DNA of 64,000 bases from Lautropia sp. Lineage in GTDB: Bacteria > Pseudomonadota > Gammaproteobacteria > Burkholderiales > Burkholderiaceae_E. The notes beneath the pieces were generated by a model. It was not told the DNA's origin, did not search any database, and saw nothing but the letters and a program-made list of their open reading frames with translations. Both the position numbers and the translations under genes were made by a program. Shown here one piece after another: positions 57,024 to 64,000 of the stretch (position 1 is its first letter; each line of letters begins with the position of its first letter). The stretch lies in contig JAUMZD010000007.1 in NCBI GenBank assembly GCA_030528325.1, positions 34,227-98,226 of the forward strand, written 5' to 3'.

Positions 57024-57437
57024 ATGACGACCGAAAAACCGGACATCAGCAAGCTTGGAAACGCCATCACCCGGCTGGAAGAAGGTCTGAGTGCCTGGCA
57101 AGCCGACAGCGCCAACACACTGAGCCGGGATGGCGTGGTGCAGCGCTTCGAGTTCACCTACGAACTGGCCCACAAAACACTCAAACGCTTTCTGGAATTT
57201 GCCTCGCCCTCGCCTGAGCAGTACGACCAGATGAATTTTCAGGACCTGATCCGCTCCGGCAACGAACAGGGGCTGCTATTGGGCGACTGGCCCACCTGGA
57301 AGACATACCGCGACATGCGCAGCAAGACCAGCCACACCTACGATGAAGACACGGCGCTAGCCGTGCTCTCAGGCATTCCGAAGTTTCTGGAAGAAGCGCG
57401 ATACCTGCACCAGAAACTGCAGGAGCGGCTGGCATGA
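57024..57437 (+). CDS. HEPN-domain toxin-like protein (HepT/HI0074 family)
   Basis: A 137-residue nucleotidyltransferase substrate-binding (HI0074-like) HEPN protein. The core has FEFTYELAHKTLKRFLEF and the RX4HXY motif RSKTSHTY, the catalytic RNase signature of HepT toxins. It overlaps the following MNT gene by 4 bases (ATGA), the usual toxin-antitoxin layout. GGAG precedes ATG 57024. In characterised pairs the MNT partner AMPylates the Tyr of this motif to silence the toxin. Confidence 0.88.
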   Translation: MTTEKPDISKLGNAITRLEEGLSAWQADSANTLSRDGVVQRFEFTYELAHKTLKRFLEFASPSPEQYDQMNFQDLIRSGNEQGLLLGDWPTWKTYRDMRSKTSHTYDEDTALAVLSGIPKFLEEARYLHQKLQERLA

Positions 57438-57781
57438 GCCGGCAAACGCCCAACATCGACATCCGCCCCGACCAATGGGACATCGTGCGCACCATCCTGC
57501 AAGAGCACGTGCCCGGTCTGGAGGTCTGGGCCTTTGGCTCACGCGCCAAGTGGGCAGCCAAGGAATACTCCGACCTGGATCTGGCCATCATTACCGACAC
57601 TCCCCTGCCGCTGGAAACCAGCGCCGCCTTGAACGACGCGTTCTCGGAGTCAGACCTGCCGTGGAAGGTGGATGTGGTCGACTGGGCTGCGACGGGGAGG
57701 GATTTCAGACGGATTATTGAACAGCATCACGTCATTATTCAACAGAAATCCAAAGAAGAAGACTTCCAGCATCAGCGATGA
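57434..57781 (+). CDS. MNT-type nucleotidyltransferase antitoxin (MntA-like)
   Basis: A 115-residue minimal nucleotidyltransferase. WAFGSRAKWAAKEYSDLDLA contains GSX10DXD, the active-site pattern of MntA antitoxins that AMPylate HepT, and a third acidic residue follows in KVDVVDW. It overlaps the HEPN gene by 4 bases. It lies downstream of mscL and convergent to nif3. Confidence 0.9.
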   Translation: MSRQTPNIDIRPDQWDIVRTILQEHVPGLEVWAFGSRAKWAAKEYSDLDLAIITDTPLPLETSAALNDAFSESDLPWKVDVVDWAATGRDFRRIIEQHHVIIQQKSKEEDFQHQR

Positions 57782-57841
57782 TCTGGGCAGTGCCTTCAAC
57801 CAGCTGCAAACCGGCCACGCCATCCCATCGCCCCGCACGCA

Positions 57842-58624
57842 TCACACCGGATTCGGATCATCCACGAAACGGACATCCAGCCCGAAGGTCTCGGCCAGAT
57901 GCCGGCCCAGCGACTGCACGCCGCCCCGCTCGGTGGCATGATGACCCGCCGATGCATAGATGACGCCGGCCTCCCGCGCCAGATGCGTGGTCCGCTCGGA
58001 AATCTCGCCACTGATGAAGGCATCGGCTCCCAGGTCGATGGCCTGCTGAAGAAAATCCTGCCCGCCCCCCGTGCACCAGGCCAGCCGTCGGATGGGCCGG
58101 CTCAGGTCGCCGACGAGCAGCGGCTCACGATCCAGCCGCGTCCTCAGACGTTCGGCCAGCACCGTGCTGTCGATCGGCTCGGCCAGATCATGCCAGGCGA
58201 TCACGCCGGCCTCCCGGCCGTCGTACTCGCCCCCGAAGCCCGCCGCCGGCCAGCCCATCAGCTGTCCCAGCTGCGCATTGTTGCCATGCACCGGGTGCAC
58301 ATCCAGCGGCAGGTGGTAAGCGATCAGGTTGATGTCGGCTTTCAAAAGCGCCGCCAGCCGCCGCTGCTTGATGCCGATGACCCGGGGGTCTTCTCCCTTC
58401 CAGAAATAACCGTGGTGCACCAGCAGCGCATCCGCGCCACAGGCCACCGCCTCCTCCACCACGTTTCGTGAGGCCGTCACCGCGCAAATGATGCGCCCGA
58501 TCCGGGGCTTACCTTCCACCTGCAGCCCGTTTGGGGAATAATCCCGGATATCGGCAGGACGCAGCAGCTCATCCAAGTGATTCAGCAGATCCTCTCGCAG
58601 GATCGACCCTGATACATGCGCCAT
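57842..58624 (-). CDS. Nif3-like dinuclear metal centre protein
   Basis: A 260-residue Nif3/YbgI family protein, annotated in places as GTP cyclohydrolase I type 2, with a dinuclear metal site. Ligand-bearing stretches are ADALLVHHGYFW, IAYHLPLDVHP with NNAQLG, and GHHATERGG near the C-terminus. DYSPNGLQVEG is the characteristic N-terminal block. The exact reaction is not established. Divergent from the Do-type protease, a common neighbour. Confidence 0.92.
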   Translation of the reverse strand: MAHVSGSILREDLLNHLDELLRPADIRDYSPNGLQVEGKPRIGRIICAVTASRNVVEEAVACGADALLVHHGYFWKGEDPRVIGIKQRRLAALLKADINLIAYHLPLDVHPVHGNNAQLGQLMGWPAAGFGGEYDGREAGVIAWHDLAEPIDSTVLAERLRTRLDREPLLVGDLSRPIRRLAWCTGGGQDFLQQAIDLGADAFISGEISERTTHLAREAGVIYASAGHHATERGGVQSLGRHLAETFGLDVRFVDDPNPV

Positions 58625-58692
58625 TCACTCATCTCCACCGAGCCTTCCCGGCTCGTTCAACACAGACTGAAACCTTCGGCAGGTGCCCCGGC

Positions 58693-59964
58693 ATGTTGAA
58701 GCGACTCTGGCTTCTGTTCGCACAGGGCGTCACCATCATCGTGGCCGGGCTCTTCGTCATCAGCACCTTCCGCCCCGAATGGCTGCCCAGCCGCCAGCCC
58801 CTGCCTGCCACCACCACCACCAGCCAGCCCCTGCCCGCGCCGGCCGCAGCGCCCACGGCACCCGCCAGCCCGGCCGACACGCCGGTGCCGCCACCAGCCA
58901 CCATTCTGTCATACAGCGAAGCCGCCCGGCGCGCAACACCCACCGTCGTCAGCATCTCGGCGCGCAACGACGGCGTGGCCACCACGGCAGAAGACACCGA
59001 AGCCGGCGATGCCCCCCCTCGCAGGAAGCGCCTGCCCCCCCCTCTCAACGAAGAAAGCGACGAAGAGCCGGAGAACCCGGATGCCGACATGGGCTCGGGC
59101 GTCATCGCCAGTGCCGACGGCTACATCCTGACCAACCACCATGTCCTGGGCGACGGCACCCAGATCGAGGTGATCCTCGCCGATGGCGAACGCCTGCCAG
59201 CCAGGCTGATCGGCAGCGACCCGGACACCGACCTGGCCGTGCTGAAGATCGAGCGCAAGCACCTGCCCGTCATCGAGTTCGGCTCGATGGACGAGATGTC
59301 GGTCGGTGACGTGGTGCTGGCCATCGGCAACCCCTTCGGCGTGGGCCAGACCGTCACGATGGGCATCATCTCGGCGCTGGGCCGCAGCCAGCTCGGCATC
59401 AACACCTTCGAGAACTTCATCCAGACCGATGCCGCCATCAACCCGGGTAACTCGGGCGGTGCCCTGGTCGACACCCGCGGCCGGCTGCTCGGCATCAACA
59501 CCGCCATTTACTCGCGCACCGGTGGCTCGCTGGGCATCGGCTTCACCATCCCGATCTCGATCGTGCAGGAGGTGATGCAGCAGATCATCACCCACGGCCG
59601 CGTCATCCGCGGCTACATCGGTGTCGAGCCCCAGGACCTGACCCCCGAACTGCGTGAGGCGCTGGAGCTGCCTGCCCAGCAGAAAGGTGCCATCATCGCC
59701 GGCGTCGTGCGCAACAGCCCGGCCGAAAATGGTGGCGTCCGCACCGGCGACATCCTGATCGCCATCGACGACCAGACGATCGTCGACACCACCCAGATGC
59801 TGAACACCATCGCCCGCCTCGCCCCCGGCTCGCAGGCCAGCTTCCGCTTCCTGCGTGAAGGTCAGGCCATCACGCTGCCGATCACGATCGGGGCGCGGCC
59901 GAGTGCCACGGTGGATGAGCGTGAGGCGGGGAATGAATCAGGAGACAAGAACGTGCCGGAATGA
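58693..59964 (+). CDS. Do-family serine endopeptidase, DegS/AlgW-like (single PDZ)
   Basis: A 423-residue periplasmic protease anchored by an N-terminal TM (LFAQGVTIIVAGLFVIS). A Pro/Ala/Thr-rich linker precedes the trypsin-like domain. The triad is His150 in LTNHHVLGD, Asp in DPDTDLAVLKI and Ser in INPGNSGGAL. One PDZ domain ends it (RGYIGVEPQDL, NSPAENGGVRTGDILIAID). Membrane anchoring and a single PDZ fit DegS/AlgW, which cleaves anti-sigma factors, rather than DegP. I choose ATG 58693. The AT-rich cassette begins soon after it. Confidence 0.88.
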   Translation: MLKRLWLLFAQGVTIIVAGLFVISTFRPEWLPSRQPLPATTTTSQPLPAPAAAPTAPASPADTPVPPPATILSYSEAARRATPTVVSISARNDGVATTAEDTEAGDAPPRRKRLPPPLNEESDEEPENPDADMGSGVIASADGYILTNHHVLGDGTQIEVILADGERLPARLIGSDPDTDLAVLKIERKHLPVIEFGSMDEMSVGDVVLAIGNPFGVGQTVTMGIISALGRSQLGINTFENFIQTDAAINPGNSGGALVDTRGRLLGINTAIYSRTGGSLGIGFTIPISIVQEVMQQIITHGRVIRGYIGVEPQDLTPELREALELPAQQKGAIIAGVVRNSPAENGGVRTGDILIAIDDQTIVDTTQMLNTIARLAPGSQASFRFLREGQAITLPITIGARPSATVDEREAGNESGDKNVPE

Positions 59965-60024
59965 CCCTGGTCAGGAAAAGCAGGTTCATGCTGGCCCTGG
60001 CGCCAGCAGGAGGAGACAACGACC

Positions 60025-60147
60025 ATGACCGAGCGCCTCGACAACTCGTCCATTACGCTGCCGCAGGTGCTGTACCAAGGCGACAAGCTTGCCGCCAGAG
60101 CCGAAACGGTGCTGGTGCAGCTCGATTCAGCCTACCGCAGGAATTGA
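60025..60147 (+). CDS. Small ORF at the island boundary, possibly truncated
   Basis: A 40-residue frame (starting MTERLDNSSITLPQVLYQGD) with a near-perfect AGGAGGAG Shine-Dalgarno before the ATG. It stops exactly where composition switches to AT-rich, so it may be the surviving 5' end of a gene interrupted by the inserted cassette. No family recognised. Confidence 0.45.
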   Translation: MTERLDNSSITLPQVLYQGDKLAARAETVLVQLDSAYRRN

Positions 60148-60168
60148 CGAAACCAATCAGAGACATCA

Positions 60169-61425
60169 TCAGAATTTACTTTTCGAATAATCCACAGGGA
60201 CAAATTCTTTCATTTCATTCCAATAATTTTCCACCGCCTCCTCACCCCCACTGGCTAAAATCAAAAATGAAAAATCGACGTTAGATCTGCATCCATTACA
60301 AACATCCCCAACAGAAATCTTGGGATGAGAGGAAATCGTTACCCCCGGAGCAGACGGAGGATAACTTATACGACTAACCACACCGTCTCCAATCGGATAG
60401 ATCATATAAAAAGCATCTTGAAAATCGGCCAATTCTATGCATGAAAGAATCCCAAGCCTGATCTCAATATCTAGATTAAGAATGTTCAACCCATACGCCA
60501 TTTTATAAGCCTCCGTAACAAACAAACCCGGAGGGCGGGCCGCACATTCAAGAAAAATTAACTCACCTTCCGAATAAAAAATCTCCATATGATAGGAACC
60601 ATTAACCCCGCCAAGACAAGACAAAGCACGGAGAGAGAATTCCCTAAGCTCATGATACACCGAACTTTTATTATTGACTACACGACCTCCAAGCGGCTTG
60701 TTTTTTTGGAACATATGCGGAGGAAAGGCATATTCCATACAGCCAACAAAAATTGGCACCCCGTGCAAAACAATTATGTCACAATGATAAAGGCAACCAG
60801 AAACATACTCTTCCACTTCAAATGAGATTCGTTTTTCTGCAAGCAGATCAAGACAAAGGCTGTAGTCCGTCTCATTTTCTATGATAAATACACTATTAGT
60901 CCCCGCCGAACTTACAGGTTTAACAACCAGGCGCTCATGTAGTGCAGAGCTAGCCTCCTCATAAGACAGCGAGCCGTCTTTAGGCAAAGGAAGGTTTCGA
61001 GGAACCCTCACCCCCTCTTTTTCCAGCGCCTTTTTCATTGAAAGCTTGTCTCGAAAAAGGGAAGGGGAAACGCAGTCGATAAAATGAGCAGAAACCCTCT
61101 TTCTCAGAGCTATAGCGTTCTCTACATTGGCTTCATCAAAGCAAACAATAACCTCAACCGTCGCTCCAAAGCGTTCCCCCAGGAGATCAACCAATGAAAA
61201 AAGTTCTTTTCTATCATACTCATACATAATCCCATCAAAAAAATAATTTTCTATATAAAATACTTCGTCAAAATTATCAAGATGCCCCTGAGGAAGCTGC
61301 CTCACTTCTTCTCTGCTTGACAAAAGAATTTTCATCCGACCGTGAAAATACTTGGCACTCCAATCAACAAATCTTGTCTGTCGTGGGGAGACAAAAACAA
61401 TCATGCTCATTTCAACCTCTATCAT
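60169..61425 (-). CDS. ATP-grasp carboxylate-amine ligase-like protein
   Basis: A 418-residue ATP-grasp enzyme, likely joining a carboxylate to an amine (L-amino-acid ligase, BacD/DdaF-like). RLVVKPVSSAGTNSVFII carries the ATP-binding Lys and loop (about 165-182). GVNGSYHMEIFYSEGELIFL then ECAARPPG carries the metal-binding Glu pair and the ARPPG motif. The N-terminal part (MIVFVSPRQTRFVDWSAKYF) is a Rossmann-like preATP-grasp. Start may be 61425 or 61410 (MSMIVF); the first overlaps the preceding transporter stop. Substrate unknown. Confidence 0.75.
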   Translation of the reverse strand: MIEVEMSMIVFVSPRQTRFVDWSAKYFHGRMKILLSSREEVRQLPQGHLDNFDEVFYIENYFFDGIMYEYDRKELFSLVDLLGERFGATVEVIVCFDEANVENAIALRKRVSAHFIDCVSPSLFRDKLSMKKALEKEGVRVPRNLPLPKDGSLSYEEASSALHERLVVKPVSSAGTNSVFIIENETDYSLCLDLLAEKRISFEVEEYVSGCLYHCDIIVLHGVPIFVGCMEYAFPPHMFQKNKPLGGRVVNNKSSVYHELREFSLRALSCLGGVNGSYHMEIFYSEGELIFLECAARPPGLFVTEAYKMAYGLNILNLDIEIRLGILSCIELADFQDAFYMIYPIGDGVVSRISYPPSAPGVTISSHPKISVGDVCNGCRSNVDFSFLILASGGEEAVENYWNEMKEFVPVDYSKSKF

Positions 61426-62290
61426 GAAAGAAGAACAGCATCATGGCAACAACAAAAAAACCCATCATCAGAAAAACAGCAATCGACCCATCCATTTGAT
61501 CCGACATCATGGAAATACCGAATGCCACGACGGGTATCAACGGAAACCACGATGCCGTAGCCTTAGGCCCAATCAAATCGATAGACTTCTGCATGAAATA
61601 CAAAGGGATTATAACTGACGTCATCGAAGTCAGGGCCGCCTGAAAAAAAAGTTTCCCACTCAATTCAACCGCCCCCCCTCCCTCCAAATAAACAAGCGCT
61701 ACGCAAACAAGTATCGTCCCCAGAAACCGAGTCGCCATGATGTCGCCGGGAGTCATTTTTCCCGAAACCTGAACTTCATGAGAGAAATTCATATAAAATA
61801 CGGCAAATAAAGATACCAAAAAAACCGCTGCCACCCAATAAGCGGAATCAGATCCGTTCTGGATCTCGATAGCAAGAGCAGAAACAACCGAAGCGAACAT
61901 CAGCGCATAAGCACTCATCGAGCGATCTCTTCCTGGCTTCCTAAAAAAAAAACGCTGCACCAAATGAGACATAGCAGGCATAGAGCCAAAGAAAACGACC
62001 ACGTAACTGATGACTGATACAAACTTCAGTGATTCGAAAGCCAGCACAAGAGTTAGAGCGCTTGCCAGATTCATAGCCACGAACTTTGACGGAATCCTAG
62101 CCATAGCTTCGAGTATGACTCGACTCCTTTTGATTTGCGTGCAAACGAAGAAAACAGTTGAAATTCCGTAGGTCAACAGCGCAGATAATGCGGAACTACT
62201 AGACTTGACCATAACCTGCATAAGAACCAGTGATGCCGCCGTGGAAATACAGAAAACAAAGGCAGGAAAGTGTTTTTTAAAGCCCATCAT
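61412..62290 (-). CDS. DMT/EamA-like transporter
   Basis: A 292-residue membrane protein with about ten hydrophobic segments, the size and layout of drug/metabolite (EamA/RhaT-type) permeases. First segments: HFPAFVFCISTAASLVLM and LSALLTYGISTVFFVCTQ. A conserved-like centre SVISYVVVFFGSMPAMSH ends before a basic loop (RKPGRDRS). It sits between the flavoprotein and the ATP-grasp gene, overlapping the latter, and could export the ATP-grasp product. Family by topology, so moderate certainty. Confidence 0.68.
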   Translation of the reverse strand: MMGFKKHFPAFVFCISTAASLVLMQVMVKSSSSALSALLTYGISTVFFVCTQIKRSRVILEAMARIPSKFVAMNLASALTLVLAFESLKFVSVISYVVVFFGSMPAMSHLVQRFFFRKPGRDRSMSAYALMFASVVSALAIEIQNGSDSAYWVAAVFLVSLFAVFYMNFSHEVQVSGKMTPGDIMATRFLGTILVCVALVYLEGGGAVELSGKLFFQAALTSMTSVIIPLYFMQKSIDLIGPKATASWFPLIPVVAFGISMMSDQMDGSIAVFLMMGFFVVAMMLFFFHDRG

Positions 62291-62302
62291 TTTAATAACC
62301 CC

Positions 62303-63715
62303 TCAAGATGCCAAACTTGCAGACACAAGCTTTGCCTGAATTACAGAATTTCTTATGTAATTAGTAATAGCAAAGACGCCTTTGGTTGGTGCGCCAACTA
62401 TGTACAGTCTAGGATTTGAGACAACAGAGCAATCCCGGCGATCCAGGTCAATAACGCCATCTTCTCTACGAATTTCATGATAAAGATCATGAGAATCTGT
62501 CGTTCCCCCGCTTAAACCTGTTGCGTTTAAAAAAACATCAAATCTTCTCTTCGTTTTTTGGGTTAGCAGAACGAATTGATCTTTTTCTTTTACAACATCT
62601 AAACCTGAAGGGGCTTTCAGAACCTCCAAACTACCCTTGGCAAGATATCCTAGAAGCTCCTTTGCGACATCAATTGGCATGGCAGAAACATAGCGATCCA
62701 AAAATATTTGATGCCGCCTTGCTAATATTTTTTGAATATCAAAGGGGACTAAACTCCAAATTTCATTTGTTCTTTCTACAAAGGAACCGATTTGAATCTC
62801 CCACTTATTCCGAAATTTTTCAGCCGCCTCTATGTCCTCATTGAACTGCTGGAGTGCAGAGCCTTTTAGTTGACCCAGTCTTATTATTGGGGCATCGAAT
62901 TTGAAAAAAAGTCTTCGGCCACAAACTTTGGGAGCATGCGTATGATATCAGACTTTTTTTAGTCTTCGAATATTATTTTCGCAATATAAGTGACCGGAAG
63001 TTTGGCAGTCACTTTTGCTCGTAAGAACTCGACGGACAGCGGGCAGGCAGCCACTCTTCGAAGCCATCAAAACCTTTGCGCCAGGGTTTTTTCGAAGAAT
63101 TCTGAGAGAGGAATCTATGGCGGAAAGATTGCTTCCAGCAACAAGTGCGCTTTTCGCATTTACTTCTTTTCCCAAAAAAGAGGGGGAAGGGAAATAGTTT
63201 TTCTCTCCATTAAAATTAGGCCACGGATTCCCGTACTCTGAACCAGTGGCACATATTACAGCGTCAAATTTATAACTATCCCCAGACGAAACTTTCACTA
63301 TCAAATCTACAGTTACTTCAAAAACGGTATCAATAACAAACCGCGTTTCGATCCCTGCGTCGTTTAAAATTTTGGCAAACCTTTTGGTTCTGTCTGAAAT
63401 ATATTCTCCGATAAACGACCTAGGCGTAAAAACAGAGTCATAGGAGTCAGTATTATACCCTTTCTTTTCTTCAAGCCACTCGATGTAGTCACTTTCGTTG
63501 AAAGGATCAATAGATGTTATTGATGCGCTAGTGTTGGCTAAAAGATCTTCGGCCTTGGCTCCAAAACTTCGTTGATTCTCTATCTCATCTGAAGAGATAA
63601 GTGTTATGCTGTTCAGGCCCGCTGGACGCTGATAGGCCAAAGCTATATAAGAAGCAATCCCACTAGGCCCGCTCCCAATAATGCATATCGACCTAATCTG
63701 TCCTGTGCTATTCAT
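62303..63715 (-). pseudogene. FAD/NAD(P)-binding oxidoreductase interrupted by one in-frame TGA
   Basis: One open frame of 471 codons except for TGA at 62950-62948. The first 255 residues hold the FAD motif IIGSGPSGIASYIAL, DSVFTPRSFIGEYI, ICATGSEYGNPWPNF and a second Rossmann region (ALVAGSNLSAIDSSLRIL). After the stop the same frame reads YHTHAPKVCGRR, then KFDAPIIRLGQLKGSALQ and on to ending VSASLAS. This resembles NAD_binding_9-type FAD proteins. A single TGG-to-TGA change would explain it; sequencing error or readthrough are alternatives. AAGGAGGAG precedes ATG 63715. Confidence 0.7.
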
Positions 63716-63799
63716 TAGTCTCTCCTCCTTTCTTAAAATTTTTACACGAACAAGATATTATGAAATTGGTGCTAACCCTGAGTTTTCTTCCTCTTGGTC

Positions 63800-63935
63800 T
63801 CAAGAGTCAAGTGCAACAGTCAGAGGTTTTGGGTTTGAAGTGAGATGGCAGGCGTGTTGATCAAGAGCCCGGATCATGACTTCTTCAGGCGTTTGCCAGT
63901 CAAGCGTGGCCCTGGCAACGCTAACTCTCCGCTGC
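63800..63935 (-). pseudogene. Possible transposase C-terminal remnant
   Basis: A short minus-strand frame ending at TGA 63802-63800 reads RVSVARATLDWQTPEEVM, then about 25 more residues. TLDWQTPEE recalls the C-terminal TL-W-TP-E pattern of IS30-type transposases. Only 40-odd residues remain; upstream the frame meets a stop within a G-rich run. Assignment is tentative. Confidence 0.35.
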
Positions 63936-64000
63936 CCCCCCTCCCTCCCCCCATGTCAGACTAGTTGTCGCCCCGATAGGATCCACAATCAGGGGGTGAG

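Larger units (their letters stand above)
60148..63760. other. AT-rich genomic island, composition unlike the rest
   Basis: GC content falls abruptly here and all three genes are on the minus strand. Codon use is A/T-ending throughout, in contrast with the GC-ending codons elsewhere in the window. High-GC sequence resumes near 63800-63960. This marks a laterally acquired block. No integrase, att site or flanking direct repeats were found. Confidence 0.8.

Noticed and set aside
62948..62950. TGA as a selenocysteine codon
   Set aside because: No Cys-rich redox motif surrounds it and no convincing SECIS hairpin was seen right after it; nonsense mutation is simpler.

Overview
The window is a high-GC betaproteobacterial chromosome segment, most like Burkholderiales. 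This rests on gene orders such as sspB-sspA-petCBA beside nif3 and a Do-type protease, hemA-prfA-prmC-grxD, and ubiE beside ubiJ, and on an EpsF/EpsG-type exopolysaccharide locus. A Lautropia-like organism would fit, but genus is inference and no 16S gene is present.

Layout. 1-17.3 kb is a surface polysaccharide locus: two GT4 glycosyltransferases, a core-2/I-branching-type transferase, a GT2 transferase with an odd start, a Wzx-type flippase, a clan GH-A-like lipoprotein, a large repeat lipoprotein, an O-antigen ligase/polymerase-like protein with a long disordered tail, an EpsF-type chain-length protein and, divergently, an EpsG-type kinase. 17.6-27.2 kb holds housekeeping genes: AI-2E-type permease, uup, a Pat-type acyl-CoA synthetase/GNAT fusion, aminopeptidase P and asparaginase. 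27.2-30.7 kb is a minus-strand ubiquinone-related cluster (DUF971, ubiE, Tim44-like, ubiJ). 30.9-35.1 kb has lipoproteins, a HIT protein and small membrane proteins. 35.2-41.5 kb carries ilvA and a response regulator / LysM-FecR / CHASE2-kinase cassette. 41.5-47.8 kb holds hemA, prfA, prmC, grxD, argC, ubiX and a small holin-like protein. 48-60 kb holds a CAP lipoprotein, an amino-acid permease, tRNA-Thr(TGT), sspB-sspA, the cytochrome bc1 operon, mscL, a HepT/MntA-type HEPN-MNT pair, nif3 and a DegS/AlgW-like protease.

At about 60.15 kb composition drops sharply to AT-rich. To about 63.75 kb lies a three-gene minus-strand cassette: a flavoprotein broken by one in-frame TGA, a DMT-type transporter and an ATP-grasp ligase. 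A possible transposase 3' remnant follows. This looks like laterally acquired cargo, perhaps a small biosynthetic/export unit.

Scattered between genes throughout is a roughly 167-bp family of inverted-repeat-bounded elements, about ten whole or partial copies. They have internal hairpins whose bases change in a pairing-preserving way between copies. This and the AT-rich cassette are the strongest candidates for undescribed biology.
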